DNA of 64,000 nt from positions 620,001-684,000 of the forward strand of contig NZ_JAFVLN010000002.1 in the NCBI RefSeq assembly GCF_017377775.1, read 5' to 3'. Source of the stretch: Streptomyces sp. VRA16 Mangrove soil. Its GTDB lineage: Bacteria; Actinomycetota; Actinomycetes; Streptomycetales; Streptomycetaceae. Of the stretch, positions 28,602 to 40,296 are shown piece by piece. A model generated the notes under the pieces. The model searched no databases, was not told the DNA's origin, and worked only from the letters and a program-made list of their open reading frames with translations. A program made the position numbers and the translations under genes. The first letter of the stretch is position 1, and the number at the start of each line of letters is the position of its first letter.

Positions 28602-29111
28602 GTGATCATCCGCAGCGCCGTCGCAGCCGAACTGCCCCGCCTCCAGGCCGTCGAGACGGCCGCCGGGGAGCTTTTCCGCCCCCTCGGCATGGCCGCGATC
28701 GCCGACGACGAGCCGCCCACGACGGCCGAGCTCGAACGCTACCGGGCGGCGGGGCACGCCTGGGTCGCGGCCGACGAGGAGACGGGCACGGTCCTGGCGT
28801 ACCTGGTCGGCGAGCCGGTGGACGGCGCGTTCCACATCGAGCAGGTCACCGTGCACCCGGACGCGGCCCGGCGCACAGTGGGCCGCGCCCTGATCGCGTA
28901 CGCCGCCGACCGCGCCCGCGACCGGGGCCTGACGGCACTGACCCTGACGACCTTCACCGAAGTGCCGTGGAACGCCCCGTACTACGAGCGTCTGGGCTTC
29001 CGGCGCCTCGCGCAGGACGACCTCACGCCCGGCCTGCGGGCGATCCGCGCGACGGAGGCCGGGCTGGGCCTGGACCGCTGGCCGCGCGTCTGCATGCGCC
29101 GGGAACTGTGA
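28602..29111 (+). CDS. GNAT acetyltransferase
   Basis: 169 residues with a GTG start. The motif VTVHPDAARRTVGRALIAYA (residues 83-102) is the acetyl-CoA pyrophosphate loop, and YYERLGFRRL near 128 is the typical GNAT end motif. The substrate is unknown. It lies 34 bp after the zinc-ribbon gene and may share its message. Confidence 0.88.
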   Translation: MIIRSAVAAELPRLQAVETAAGELFRPLGMAAIADDEPPTTAELERYRAAGHAWVAADEETGTVLAYLVGEPVDGAFHIEQVTVHPDAARRTVGRALIAYAADRARDRGLTALTLTTFTEVPWNAPYYERLGFRRLAQDDLTPGLRAIRATEAGLGLDRWPRVCMRREL

Positions 29112-29120
29112 GGCGCCCGG

Positions 29121-30755
29121 CTACAACGCGCCGTAGCCCTCCCGCAGTTCGACCTTGCGCACCTTCCCGCTGACCGTCATCGGGAACGCGTCGAGGATCC
29201 GCAGCCGGCTCGGCACCTTGTAGTGGGCCAGCCGGTCGCGGCAGTAGGCGCGCAGTTCGTCGAGGGTGGGCGGGTCGGCCGGATCCCGCGGGATCACGCA
29301 GGCGAGGACCTCTTCGCCGTACTTCTCGTGCGGTACCCCGACCACCTGGACGTCGGCGATCTTCGGGTGCCCGTACAGGAACTCCTCGATCTCGCGCGGA
29401 TAGATGTTCTCGCCGCCCCGGATGATCATGTCCTTGATCCGGCCGACGATCTGCGCGTACCCGTCCTCGCGCAGCACCGCGAGATCGCCGGTGTGCATCC
29501 AGCGTCCGGCGTCGACGGCCTCCGCGGTCTTCTCCGGCTCGTCCCAGTAGCCGAGCATCACGCTGTAGCCGCGGGTGCACAGCTCGCCGGCCTCGCCGCG
29601 CGGCAGCGTGACGCCGGTGACCGGGTCGACGACCTTGACCTCGATGTGCGGCAGCACGCGGCCGACGGTGCCGGTGCGGCGCTCCAGGTCGTCGTCGCGG
29701 CGGGTCTGCAGGGAGACCGGGGAGGTCTCGGTCATGCCGTAGCAGATGGAGACCTCCGCCATGTGCATCTCGGCGACGACCCGCTTCATCACCTCGACGG
29801 GGCACGGGGAGCCCGCCATGATGCCGGTGCGCAGACTGGAGAGGTCGTACGCGGCGAAGTCCGGCAGGTTCAACTCGGCGATGAACATGGTCGGTACGCC
29901 GTACAGCGACGTGCACCGCTCCTGCTGCACGGCCCGCAGCGTGGCCGCCGGTTCGAAGGACGGGGCGGGGATGACGATGCACGCGCCGTGCGAGGTGGCG
30001 CCCAGGTTTCCCATCACCATGCCGAAGCAGTGATAGAAGGGAACGGGCAGACAGACCCGGTCCTGGTCGCTGTAGCCGACGGTCTCGCCCACCCAGTAGC
30101 CGTTGTTGAGGATGTTGTGGTGGGAGAGCGTGGCCCCCTTCGGGAAGCCGGTCGTGCCTGAGGTGTACTGGATGTTCACCGGGTCGTCGCACGACAACTC
30201 GGCCTCACGGGAGGCCAGTTCGTCGGACGTCACCGCTGTCGCGGCCGCGACGAGCGCGTCCCAGCTGCCCTCGCCGATGAAGACCCGCTCCCGCAACTGC
30301 GGGCATTCGGGCGCCACTTGCCGGACGAGCTCGCGGTAGTCGGTGCCCTTGTGGCCGACCGACGAGACAAGCACGGTCACCCCGGACTGCCGCAGCACGT
30401 ACGCCAGTTCATGGGCCCGGTAGGCAGGGTTGATGTTCACCATGATCGCGCCGATGCGCGCGGTCGCGTACTGGACGAGCACCCACTCGGGGCAGTTCAC
30501 CGCCCAGATCCCGACCCGGTCCCCCTTGGCGACCCCGCGCGCCATCAGTGCGCGCGCCAACTCCTCGACGTCGGCGCCGAATTGTGCGTACGTCCAGCGG
30601 CGCCCACCGGGTACGTCGACGAGCGCCTCCCGGTCGGGGAAGGCGTCGACGGTCCGCTGGAGGTTGGCGCCGATGGTGTCGCCGAGCAGCGGTGTCGTGC
30701 TGGTGCCGTGCGCGTACGAGAGTGCGGTCGAAGGGGCGGTCGAGGGGTCGGTCAC
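29121..30755 (-). CDS. Acyl-CoA synthetase (AMP-binding)
   Basis: 544 residues with AAGGAGG before a GTG start. The P-loop-like AMP motif [12 protein letters not shown] lies near residue 195, YGMTETSPV near 342, [12 protein letters not shown] near 424 and the C-terminal Lys in [13 protein letters not shown] near 530. The family activates fatty or aryl acids to acyl-AMP and then acyl-CoA. Similarity to FadD/medium-chain enzymes fits fatty-acid degradation. It is divergent from the ABC-F gene at 31152. Confidence 0.92.
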   Translation of the reverse strand: MTDPSTAPSTALSYAHGTSTTPLLGDTIGANLQRTVDAFPDREALVDVPGGRRWTYAQFGADVEELARALMARGVAKGDRVGIWAVNCPEWVLVQYATARIGAIMVNINPAYRAHELAYVLRQSGVTVLVSSVGHKGTDYRELVRQVAPECPQLRERVFIGEGSWDALVAAATAVTSDELASREAELSCDDPVNIQYTSGTTGFPKGATLSHHNILNNGYWVGETVGYSDQDRVCLPVPFYHCFGMVMGNLGATSHGACIVIPAPSFEPAATLRAVQQERCTSLYGVPTMFIAELNLPDFAAYDLSSLRTGIMAGSPCPVEVMKRVVAEMHMAEVSICYGMTETSPVSLQTRRDDDLERRTGTVGRVLPHIEVKVVDPVTGVTLPRGEAGELCTRGYSVMLGYWDEPEKTAEAVDAGRWMHTGDLAVLREDGYAQIVGRIKDMIIRGGENIYPREIEEFLYGHPKIADVQVVGVPHEKYGEEVLACVIPRDPADPPTLDELRAYCRDRLAHYKVPSRLRILDAFPMTVSGKVRKVELREGYGAL

Positions 30756-30875
30756 CGATGGTCCTCCTTGGCTGCGCGGCGGACGGGCCCTCGGCGGGCG
30801 CGCCCGAAGAGCAACTTAGCGGCGCCCGGCCCCGATGCGTATCCCCGTGCGCCGGCGCCGCGGCACGCCCACATT

Positions 30876-30898
30876 CGTCACCTGTTAAAATGGTGACG
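30876..30898 (+). promoter_or_regulatory. Extended -10 promoter inside a CGTCACC/GGTGACG palindrome
   Basis: CGTCACC (30876-30882) and GGTGACG (30892-30898) flank TGTTAAAAT, which is an extended -10 (TGnTAAAAT). A regulator binding the palindrome would cover the promoter. Transcription would start near 30898, giving a leader of about 250 nt before the ABC-F gene. Confidence 0.5.
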
Positions 30899-30989
30899 CA
30901 CACTCCGTGACGGGGAAACCAGCCGCCGTACGAAAGGACGTTTGCTACGCTTCAAGTGATCCGATTCGTGCAATCGAGGAGTGGCAGAC

Positions 30990-31075
30990 GTGGCGGGTGA
31001 CGACGACATCTCCGGGTGAGACCCGGTCCTGACAGGCCACCGGAGTGCGCTGTTGAGAGCGCTGCCGGGGTGGCC
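30990..31075 (+). promoter_or_regulatory. Leader ORF plus hairpin upstream of ABC-F (possible attenuator)
   Basis: A nine-codon ORF (GTG 30990 to TGA 31019, encoding VAGDDDISG) has GAGGAG eight bases upstream. It is followed by a hairpin with outer arms GGCCACC (31035-31041) and GGTGGCC (31069-31075) and an inner stem. This arrangement matches ribosome-mediated attenuation of antibiotic-resistance ABC-F genes, where drug-stalled ribosomes release the downstream message. This is inference from layout. Confidence 0.45.
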
Positions 31076-31151
31076 CGTTCGTCGTACCCCTTTTTCCCAC
31101 GCTGCCCAGGGCAGAGCTCTATCTGCCCGCACATTCTTCGAGGTCGCCGCC

Positions 31152-32786
<1,635 letters not shown>

Positions 32787-32864
32787 CCGGCCGGTGTGCT
32801 CGACGGCCCGCGTCCGAGGCTTGCGCCCGGCGGGCCGCCCCACGATCACATCGGAAGGTTTCCC

Positions 32865-34568
32865 GTGCCCAAGACCGCTCTGCTCGCCCATGACCTCGTC
32901 CGTGTCCTCGGGGACCGGCGGATCCTCGACGGTGTCTCCCTGACCGCCTCCCCCGGCCGCCGTATCGGCCTCATCGGGGAGAACGGTGTCGGCAAGTCGA
33001 CCCTGCTGCGGCTGCTCGCCGGTGTCGACATGCCCGATGCGGGGAGCGTCGAGCGCCCCGACGACCTGGGGTTTCTGCACCAGGAGATGCCGTTCTACGC
33101 CGATACGACGATCGCGGAGGTGCTCGACGACGCGCTGCGCGAGGCCCGCGAGGACCTCGCGGAGCTGGACCGGCTCGGCGCCGAGCTGGCCGACGTCCGC
33201 GAGGACTCCCCCGGCCACGCCGACCTCCTCGACGCGTACGGCCGGCGCCTCGAACAGGCCCAGGACCGGGAGGCCTGGGACGCCGACCGGCGTGCGGCCC
33301 TGGTCCTCGACGGGCTCGGCCTCGGCTCGCTCGACCACGGGCACCGGCTGGGAGCGCTGTCCGGCGGGCAGCGCGGCCGGCTCGCCCTGGCCGCGCTGCT
33401 GGTGCGGCGCCCCTCGGCGCTGCTGCTCGACGAGCCGACGAACCATCTCGACGACGAGGCCGCCGCGTTCCTGGAGGAGCAGATCAGGGCGCTGCCCGCG
33501 GCCGTGGTCGTGGCCAGCCACGACCGGGCGTTCCTGGACGCCGTGTGCACCGATGTCGTCGACCTCGACCCGGCGGTGAACGGGCCGGTGCGCTACGGCG
33601 GGAACTACAGCGCCTACTTGAGCGAGAAGCACGCCGAGCGGGAGCGGTGGGAGCGGCGGTACGCCGAGGAGCAGGAGGAGCTGGCGCAGCTGCGGTACAC
33701 GGCGGGGGTGACGGCGCACCGGGTCGCGCCGGACCGGGGCCCGCGCGACAATGAGAAGATGGGCTACGGGCACCGGGCGGGGCGGGTGCAGAGCCAGGTC
33801 TCGCGCCGGGTCCGCAACGCCACGCGCCGCCTGGAGGAGCTGGACCGCACCCGGGTCGCCGAGCCGCCGCGGCCCCTGCGGTTCGCGGCCGTGGACCTTG
33901 CCGCGCACGCGGAGGAGAGCGACCGGCCGCTGGTGACGCTCACGCACGCGCGCGTGCCCGGCCGTCTCGCACCGGTCGACCTGGAGGTGGCCGCGGCCGA
34001 CCGGCTGCTGGTGACGGGGGGCAACGGCGCGGGCAAGTCGACGCTGCTGTCCGTGCTCGCGGGGCGGCTCGCCGCCGAGGGCGAGCGACACGCGCGGCGC
34101 CGTCTCACGGTGGGGCTGCTGACCCAGGACACCGTGTTCGAGCGGGCGGAGCGCACGGTCCGCGCGACGTACGAGCAGGCGGTGGGGGCGGCGCGGGCCG
34201 AGCGGGTGCCGCTGCGCTCGCTGGGCCTGATGCACGAGGCGGACCTGGGCAAGCCGGTGGGCCTGCTCTCGGTCGGGCAGCGCCGACGGCTCGCCCTGGC
34301 GCTGCTGGTGGCGCGTCCGCCCCAGTTGCTGCTGCTCGACGAGCCCACGAACCATCTCTCGCCGCGGCTGTGCGACGAGCTGGAGGAGGCGCTCGGGACC
34401 GGTCCCGGCGCGATCGTCGTGGCCAGTCACGACCGGTGGCTGCGGCGGCGCTGGCAGGGGCGCGAGATCCGGCTGGCGGCGGCCGGCGACGCGGCAGCGG
34501 CCCGGCCGCGTCCGGTGGCCCGGCAGGGCGTCCGGCCACGGCCTGGGTGCCACCGGTACGACCGGTGA
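32865..34568 (+). CDS. ABC-F ATPase (second)
   Basis: 567 residues with a GTG start after GGAAGG. Walker A GENGVGKST near 42 and GGNGAGKST near 387; signatures LSGGQRGR and LSVGQRRR; Walker B LLLDEPTNHLDD and LLLDEPTNHLSP. The linker between domains is Arg/Glu-rich and the C-terminal 30 residues are basic. It resembles the Streptomyces antibiotic-resistance ABC-F group (TlrC/OleB-like) in domain layout, but target drug cannot be inferred. Likely co-transcribed with the first ABC-F gene. Confidence 0.92.
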   Translation: MPKTALLAHDLVRVLGDRRILDGVSLTASPGRRIGLIGENGVGKSTLLRLLAGVDMPDAGSVERPDDLGFLHQEMPFYADTTIAEVLDDALREAREDLAELDRLGAELADVREDSPGHADLLDAYGRRLEQAQDREAWDADRRAALVLDGLGLGSLDHGHRLGALSGGQRGRLALAALLVRRPSALLLDEPTNHLDDEAAAFLEEQIRALPAAVVVASHDRAFLDAVCTDVVDLDPAVNGPVRYGGNYSAYLSEKHAERERWERRYAEEQEELAQLRYTAGVTAHRVAPDRGPRDNEKMGYGHRAGRVQSQVSRRVRNATRRLEELDRTRVAEPPRPLRFAAVDLAAHAEESDRPLVTLTHARVPGRLAPVDLEVAAADRLLVTGGNGAGKSTLLSVLAGRLAAEGERHARRRLTVGLLTQDTVFERAERTVRATYEQAVGAARAERVPLRSLGLMHEADLGKPVGLLSVGQRRRLALALLVARPPQLLLLDEPTNHLSPRLCDELEEALGTGPGAIVVASHDRWLRRRWQGREIRLAAAGDAAAARPRPVARQGVRPRPGCHRYDR

Positions 34569-34599
34569 CACCCCCGTGGCCGGAGGGGAGCGGAACGGG

Positions 34600-36141
34600 T
34601 CAGTTGACGCCCCGGTCCCGGCCCTCCCAGTACGGCTCCCGCAGCTTGAACTTCTGGATCTTTCCGGTCGCGGTGCGCGGGATGACGTCCCGGAACTCGA
34701 CGCTCGTGGGCGCCTTGTAGCCCGCCACGCGCTCCTTGCAGTACGCGATGATCTCGGCCTCCGTCACGGAGGCGCCCTCCGTGAGCACCACCAGGGCCTT
34801 GATCGTCTCGCCCCACTTGGTGTCCGGGACCCCGATCACCGCGACCTCGGCGACCGCGGGGTGGCTGAAGATGGTGTCCTCGACCTCGATCGACGAGACG
34901 TTCTCGCCGCCGGTGATGATGACGTCCTTCTTGCGGTCGGAGATCACGAGGTGCCCGTCGGCCGGGTCGAGCGAGCCGCCGTCGCCGGTGTGGAACCAGT
35001 CGCCCTCCAGGGCGGCCTCGGTCTCCTCCGGCTTCTCCCAGTAGCCGTCGAGGACGACGTTGGAGCGGGCCAGCACCTCACCCGAGTCGGCGATCCTCAG
35101 CTTCACGCCGAGCGCGGGCAGACCGGCGCGGGACAGCTTGCGGGCCCGCTCCTCGGCGGGCAGCTGGGCGTCCTCCGGGCGGGCGCGGTTGAACGTCAGC
35201 ACCGGGGAGGTCTCCGTCAGGCCGTAGATCTGCGTGAACTCCCAGCCCAGTTCCTCCTCCACGCGCTGGATCATGCGGCTCGGCGGCGGGGCGCCCGCGC
35301 ACACCAGGCGTACCCGGTCACGGCCGGGGACCGCACCGTCCCAGGTGGCCGCCGCGTCCAGGACGGCGTTCCATACGGCGGGCGCGCCGCACATCAGCGT
35401 CACGCCGTGCTCGTCCACGCGGCGCAGGATCTCCGCCCCGTCGACCTTGCGCAGCACGACCTGCTTCATGCCGAGCCCGGCCGCGACGAACGGCATGCCC
35501 CAGCCGTTGCAGTGGAACATCGGCAGCGTGTGCATGTAGACATCGCGCTCCCACGCGCGCGTGTGCAGCCCGAAGGTCAGCCCGTTCACCCAGATGTTGC
35601 GGTGGGTGAGCTGAACGCCCTTGGGGCGCGCGGTCGTTCCGGACGTGTAGTTGATGGTGGCGGTGGCGTCCTCGTCCGGCGCCGACCACGGGCGCGGCTC
35701 CACACCGAACCGCATCAGCTCGTTCTCGGTCTGCTCGCCGAGCACGAACCGGTGGTCCGTCTTGGCGTTCGCGCTGATCTCCTGGACCTCCGGGTCGACC
35801 AGGAGCACCGACGCGCCGCTCTGGCGCACCACGTACTCGATCTCCTCCGCCTTCAGCCGGAAGTTGATCGGCACGCAGATCCGCCCGCTCATCGGGATCG
35901 CGAACAGCAGCTCCAGCATCCGGGCCGAGTTGTGGCTGAGCACCGCGACCCGCTCGCCCTCCCCCACGCCGAGCGCGTCCAGACCCGCCTGCCACGCGCG
36001 CACGCGTTCGCCGAGCCGCCCGTACGTGGAGGTGGGCACCGGCGCCGCGGGCTGGGCCGGTTCGTCGATCACGCCGGGGCTCCGGGCGAACCCCAGTTCG
36101 GCCCGGTCCAAGAAGTCGCTGATCGTCATCGGAACACGCAT
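34600..36141 (-). CDS. Acyl-CoA synthetase (AMP-binding)
   Basis: 513 residues. ATG 36141 has AGGAGAG seven bases upstream. INYTSGTTARPKGV near residue 169 is the AMP-binding signature, YGLTETSPV near 300, FHTGDGGSLDPADGH near 378 and the catalytic Lys in TATGKIQKFKLRE near 498. It activates a fatty or aryl acid to its CoA ester. It is divergent from a GAF-LuxR regulator with a 137-bp gap that may hold shared control sites. Confidence 0.92.
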   Translation of the reverse strand: MRVPMTISDFLDRAELGFARSPGVIDEPAQPAAPVPTSTYGRLGERVRAWQAGLDALGVGEGERVAVLSHNSARMLELLFAIPMSGRICVPINFRLKAEEIEYVVRQSGASVLLVDPEVQEISANAKTDHRFVLGEQTENELMRFGVEPRPWSAPDEDATATINYTSGTTARPKGVQLTHRNIWVNGLTFGLHTRAWERDVYMHTLPMFHCNGWGMPFVAAGLGMKQVVLRKVDGAEILRRVDEHGVTLMCGAPAVWNAVLDAAATWDGAVPGRDRVRLVCAGAPPPSRMIQRVEEELGWEFTQIYGLTETSPVLTFNRARPEDAQLPAEERARKLSRAGLPALGVKLRIADSGEVLARSNVVLDGYWEKPEETEAALEGDWFHTGDGGSLDPADGHLVISDRKKDVIITGGENVSSIEVEDTIFSHPAVAEVAVIGVPDTKWGETIKALVVLTEGASVTEAEIIAYCKERVAGYKAPTSVEFRDVIPRTATGKIQKFKLREPYWEGRDRGVN

Positions 36142-36234
36142 CGTTCTCTCCTGCTCCCTGGGTGACCGCGGCGCAACGCGCGCGATCCTTGCGGACCGTG
36201 TCTGACATCGTGTAGTCCGTGACGCGGATCTCAC

Positions 36235-36252
36235 CACCCCCGAACGGGGGTG
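36235..36252. promoter_or_regulatory. Inverted repeat in divergent intergenic region
   Basis: CACCCCCG (36235-36242) and CGGGGGTG (36245-36252) form a perfect palindrome between the divergent acyl-CoA synthetase and LuxR genes. It could be an operator or a hairpin. Confidence 0.4.
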
Positions 36253-36278
36253 AACAGGGCACAGCGAGGGGATCGAGG

Positions 36279-37112
36279 GTGAGCGCGAAGACCTCCGATG
36301 CGGTGGAGATGCGTGCGGCGCTGGTCCGGCTGCGTCGGGGCACCGGTCTGCCCGTCGCGTTCGGCGGGCTCGCCGCGGGTTCCGGACAGCTGCGCATCGG
36401 CGAGCTCAGTGGCGCGGCGACCCACGCGCTGCGCGGCCTCGCGGTGGCCGCGGGCAACGGGCTCGGCGGCAAGACGCTCTCGCTGGCCCGCGCCTGTGCC
36501 GTCAGCGACTACCACGGCTCCCGGCACATCAGCCACGAGTACGACTCCGCGGTCGCCGCCGAGGGCCTGCGCTCGGTGCTCGCCGTGCCCGTCGTCGTAC
36601 GCCGCCGGGTGCGCGGTGTGCTGTACGGGGCCCTGCGCACCGCGCAGCCGCTGGGCGACCGGGTGCTGAACGCGGCCATGGCGGCGGCCCGCGACGTGGA
36701 ACAGGCGCTCCTCGCGCGGGACGAGGCGCAGGCCCTGCTGCCCGCGGCGACGGCGCCCGCGGCCGAGGGGTCCGGCGCCTGGGAGGAGGTCCGGGAGGCG
36801 CACGGGGCGCTGCGGGCGCTCGCCCCGAGGATCGTCGACCCGGCGCTGCGTGCCGAACTGATGGCGGTGTGCGGCCGGTTGGCGTCGGCGACCGCGCCGG
36901 CCGGGCGGGAGTCGGACGTGACGCTGACGCCCCGCGAGACCGACGTGCTGACGTGGGTGGCGACGGGGGCGACGAACGCGGTGGCGGCGCAGCGGCTCGG
37001 TCTTCGCCCGGAGACGGTCAAGGGGTATCTGCGCTCGGCGATGCGGAAACTGGGGGCGCGCACCCGGGGCGAGGCCGTGGTGGTGGCGCGGCGTTCGGGG
37101 CTGTTGCCCTAG
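36279..37112 (+). CDS. GAF-LuxR transcriptional regulator
   Basis: 277 residues with a GTG start. Residues 15-150 look like a GAF sensor domain (RGTGLPVAFGG to GVLYGALRTAQPLGD). The C-terminus has a LuxR helix-turn-helix: LTPRETDVLTWVATGATNAV then AAQRLGLRPETVKGYLRSAMRKL near 215-260. It probably activates or represses the divergent acyl-CoA synthetase. The signal is unknown. Confidence 0.9.
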   Translation: MSAKTSDAVEMRAALVRLRRGTGLPVAFGGLAAGSGQLRIGELSGAATHALRGLAVAAGNGLGGKTLSLARACAVSDYHGSRHISHEYDSAVAAEGLRSVLAVPVVVRRRVRGVLYGALRTAQPLGDRVLNAAMAAARDVEQALLARDEAQALLPAATAPAAEGSGAWEEVREAHGALRALAPRIVDPALRAELMAVCGRLASATAPAGRESDVTLTPRETDVLTWVATGATNAVAAQRLGLRPETVKGYLRSAMRKLGARTRGEAVVVARRSGLLP

Positions 37113-37228
37113 ATCCTGTCCACGAGGTCCGGCTCCCCGCCTGGTTGTCAGTGCCGTGGTCTTCAATGGCGTACGAGGGGATGGTGGGATGGCATCCCGA
37201 GACGTGCGGGTGCAGTGGGGGTGGGTCC

Positions 37229-37873
37229 ATGGTGTCGACGGAGCGGTGTCTGGCGTTCGCGGCGATGTCGCTGCTGGTGATCGTGATTCCGGGGCCGAGC
37301 GTGCTGTTCGTGATCGGGCGGGCGCTCGCGCACGGCAGACGCACGGCGGTGGCGACGGCGCTGGGCAATGTCGTCGGCTCGTATCTGCTGGTGCTCGCGG
37401 TGGCCCTCGGGGTCGGGGCGCTGGTGGCGCGCTCGGCGGAGCTGTTCGTCGCGGTGAAGCTGGCGGGCGCGGCGTACCTCGTCTGTCTCGGCATCCAGGC
37501 GTTCCGGCACCGGCGCGACATGAAGGTGTCGGACATACAGGGCCCGGCGCGACCTGCGCGGAGCACAGGACGCACGGTGCTCGACGGGATCCTCGTGGGC
37601 GCCACCAATCCCAAAGGCATCGTCTTCTTCGCGGCCGTGCTTCCGCAGTTCGTGAACCATGACGCGGGTCATGTGCCGCTCCAGATGCTGCTGTTGGGGC
37701 TGATACCGATCTCCATCGGCCTGGTCACGGACACGCTGTGGGGGCTGACGGCGTCGGCGGCGCGGAACTGGTTCGCGCGTTCGGACCGGCGACTTTCGAT
37801 GATCGGCGGGACGGGCGGCTTCGCGCTGATCGGTCTCGGGGTGACGGTGGCGGTGACGGGCCGGGCGGACTGA
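37229..37873 (+). CDS. LysE-family exporter
   Basis: 214 residues with about six hydrophobic segments. PGPSVLFVIGRALAHGRR (near residue 21) is the LysE/RhtB N-terminal motif, and GATNPKGIVFFAAVLPQF (near 122) is the second family motif. Such proteins export amino acids or derivatives through the inner membrane. The substrate is not evident from neighbours. Confidence 0.9.
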   Translation: MVSTERCLAFAAMSLLVIVIPGPSVLFVIGRALAHGRRTAVATALGNVVGSYLLVLAVALGVGALVARSAELFVAVKLAGAAYLVCLGIQAFRHRRDMKVSDIQGPARPARSTGRTVLDGILVGATNPKGIVFFAAVLPQFVNHDAGHVPLQMLLLGLIPISIGLVTDTLWGLTASAARNWFARSDRRLSMIGGTGGFALIGLGVTVAVTGRAD

Positions 37874-37892
37874 GCCCGACGGCGGGCCCGTC

Positions 37893-39020
37893 CTAGGTGC
37901 GGACGGTGCCGAAGTCGACGCGGACCGGGCCCGGGGCCTCCAGGACGGCGGCGGTGTGCTCCGCTTCGGCGACGAGTTCCTCGCGCTGGGCGCGGCCGAG
38001 CCGGCCGAAGGGTTCGAGGGTGAGGACGCTCCCCGCGTCCGATTCCTTGAGCGTCCACAGTCCGGCGAGCATCCCGTCGACGAGGAACGTCAAGTAGGCG
38101 GTGTTCACCTGCCAGTTGCGGCCCCGGTCCGCCGCGTGGACGACCCGGGTGCGGTCGGCGTGCGAGAGGAGGAGGTTGTCGAACTCGGCGAGGAGGCGCG
38201 GCGGGGCCGGAGTGTCCTCGTCTGGGCGCGGGGCGTCGGGCAGGTCGAACAGTTCCACGCCGTGCTCGTCGCGGAAGGTCACGAGCTGCGGGCGCAGCCG
38301 GTCGAAGGCGGCCTTGGTACGGGTGAGCCCGGACCACTGCTGGAAGTCCTTCACAGAGGCGGGGCCGAACGCGCCGAGATAGCGCAGGACGGTCGCGTCG
38401 GGTGCGGGCGCGGACGCCTCGCCGGCATCCGTGGCGTCCTCGGCGACCGGCCGGTCCAGCCAGTGCTCGGCGGTGGTCAGCCGGACGCCGCCGCTGCGCC
38501 GCCACAGTCCGCGCGGGGTGGCCTGGACGAGCGGCAGTGCGCAGCGGGCGGCGATCGAGAGGGACTGCGGGTCGGCGTCGGGCCACTCGGCGAGGAGCAG
38601 TTCACGGATCTGCTTCGGGGTGCGCGGCTCCTCCTCCACGTACGTACGGGTGAGGGCTTTCAGCCGGTCGAGGTCGACGCCGAGGAGCCCCTTGCGGAAC
38701 ATGCGCAGTTCCCGTTCCCGGGCGGGCTGCACCAGCGGACGCAGCGTCATGCAGTCCTGCGCCGTGTGCAGATGGATCGTGGAGCGCATCGTGACCAGGC
38801 GGGCAGCGCGCCGCGACTCCAGGGCGTCGGAGAGGTCGGCGGGGGTGAAGCCGTCGAGCCGGGCGGCGAGCGCGAGGTAGGGCGGGCGGACCTCCTGGGC
38901 CTGCAGCCCGAGCAGGTGGGTGAGAGCCTCCTCGGTCTTCATCGGGCTGCGGCGGAGCAGGAGTTGCCGCGCGAGGGTGGCCCGGCCCAGTGCGCGTACG
39001 GTCATCGGCTGCGTCGTCAT
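37893..39020 (-). CDS. Winged-helix DNA-binding domain protein
   Basis: 375 residues of the HTH_42 (winged-helix DNA-binding) family. LGLQAQEVRPPYLALAARLDGFTP near residue 40 and the RLVTMRSTIHLH segment near 77 are characteristic, as is LLAEFDNLLLSHADRTRV near 275. Related proteins include DNA glycosylase AlkX/YcaQ, which unhooks crosslinked DNA bases, so a DNA repair role is possible. ATG 39020 is taken as the start. Confidence 0.85.
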   Translation of the reverse strand: MTTQPMTVRALGRATLARQLLLRRSPMKTEEALTHLLGLQAQEVRPPYLALAARLDGFTPADLSDALESRRAARLVTMRSTIHLHTAQDCMTLRPLVQPARERELRMFRKGLLGVDLDRLKALTRTYVEEEPRTPKQIRELLLAEWPDADPQSLSIAARCALPLVQATPRGLWRRSGGVRLTTAEHWLDRPVAEDATDAGEASAPAPDATVLRYLGAFGPASVKDFQQWSGLTRTKAAFDRLRPQLVTFRDEHGVELFDLPDAPRPDEDTPAPPRLLAEFDNLLLSHADRTRVVHAADRGRNWQVNTAYLTFLVDGMLAGLWTLKESDAGSVLTLEPFGRLGRAQREELVAEAEHTAAVLEAPGPVRVDFGTVRT

Positions 39021-39156
39021 AGGGGGACGGTATCCGGGGATGCGGTCAGCCACTGTCCGCGATGCCGGTGCGCGGGAGGACGGGTTCCGCTGGCTACGCT
39101 GCCTCTCGAACATGCACCCGGGATCCCGCGACGGGCCGGACCAGAAGGAGGCGGCG

Positions 39157-40296
39157 ATGCCGCGACGGCAGAATGGACGCCGCTACACCTGGCGCCGGGG
39201 CGCGGACCCTCGCTCGTCGGCCGCGACACCCGCCCCGTCCGCCACCGAGCCGACCACCGCGCAGGACCCGGCGCCGGACAGCGTGGTGCACGCGGCGCTG
39301 TACCGGGACGGAGTGCGGGTGGCGAGCCCGCCCACCCTGACGGACACGTACCGCCAGTTGCGCGAGCGGCCGCGCACGATGGCGTGGATCGGTCTGGCCC
39401 GTCCCACGGAGGCCGAACTCAAGTCGCTGGCGGCCGAGTTCGATCTGCACGAGCTCGCGGTCGAGGACGCGATGGAGGCGCATCAGCGCCCGAAGCTGGA
39501 GCGGTACGGCGAGACCCTCTTCGTCGTGCTGCGTGCGGCCCGTTATCTGGACGGGCCCGAGGAGGTCGACTTCGGCGAGCTGCACGTGTTCGTCGGCGCG
39601 GATTTCGTGATCACGGTCCGGCACGGCGCGGCCCCCGACCTGTCGGCGGTGCGCCGCCGTATGGAGGCGACCCCCGACCTGCTCAAGCTGGGCCCGGAGG
39701 CGGTGCTGTACGCGATCCTGGACGCGGTCGTGGACGGGTACGCGCCGGTCGTCGACGGCGTCCAGAACGACATCGACGAGATCGAGACGGAGGTCTTCTC
39801 CGGCGCCCCCGAGGTCTCCCGCCGCATCTATGAACTCTCCCGCGAGATGGTCGAGTTCCAGCGCGCCACCCGCCCCCTGGTCGGCATGCTGCACGGTCTG
39901 ATGGCGGGCTTCGCGAAGTACGGCACGGACGAGGAACTCCAGCGCTATCTCCGCGACGTCGCCGACCACGTCACCCACACCAGCGAACGCGTGGACGGTT
40001 TCCGCCAGGCCTTGACCGACATCCTCACGGTGAACGCGACGCTGGTGACCCAGCAGCAGAACGCGGAGATGCGGGCGCTCGCGGAGGCGGGGTTCGAGCA
40101 GAACGAGGAGATCAAGAAGATTTCGAGCTGGGCGGCGATTCTCTTTGCTCCCACACTCGTGGGAACTATCTACGGCATGAACTTCGAGAACATGCCGGAG
40201 CTGGGCTGGAGCTTCGGATACCCCTTTGCGATCGGCCTGATGGGGGTTGTCTGTGTCAGTTTGTACGTGATTTTCAAGCGGCGGGACTGGCTCTGA
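39157..40296 (+). CDS. corA: CorA magnesium/cobalt transporter
   Basis: 379 residues with GAAGGAGG before ATG 39157. The diagnostic GMN motif is in IYGMNFENMPELGW near residue 345, between two C-terminal membrane helices, and the protein ends in a basic tail (FKRRDWL). The N-terminal domain is the cytoplasmic funnel. It forms a pentameric divalent-cation channel. The last 60 codons are duplicated at 52224-52409 and lie in a direct repeat that bounds a 12-kb segment, so the tail seen here may have been supplied by an integrated element. Confidence 0.95.
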   Translation: MPRRQNGRRYTWRRGADPRSSAATPAPSATEPTTAQDPAPDSVVHAALYRDGVRVASPPTLTDTYRQLRERPRTMAWIGLARPTEAELKSLAAEFDLHELAVEDAMEAHQRPKLERYGETLFVVLRAARYLDGPEEVDFGELHVFVGADFVITVRHGAAPDLSAVRRRMEATPDLLKLGPEAVLYAILDAVVDGYAPVVDGVQNDIDEIETEVFSGAPEVSRRIYELSREMVEFQRATRPLVGMLHGLMAGFAKYGTDEELQRYLRDVADHVTHTSERVDGFRQALTDILTVNATLVTQQQNAEMRALAEAGFEQNEEIKKISSWAAILFAPTLVGTIYGMNFENMPELGWSFGYPFAIGLMGVVCVSLYVIFKRRDWL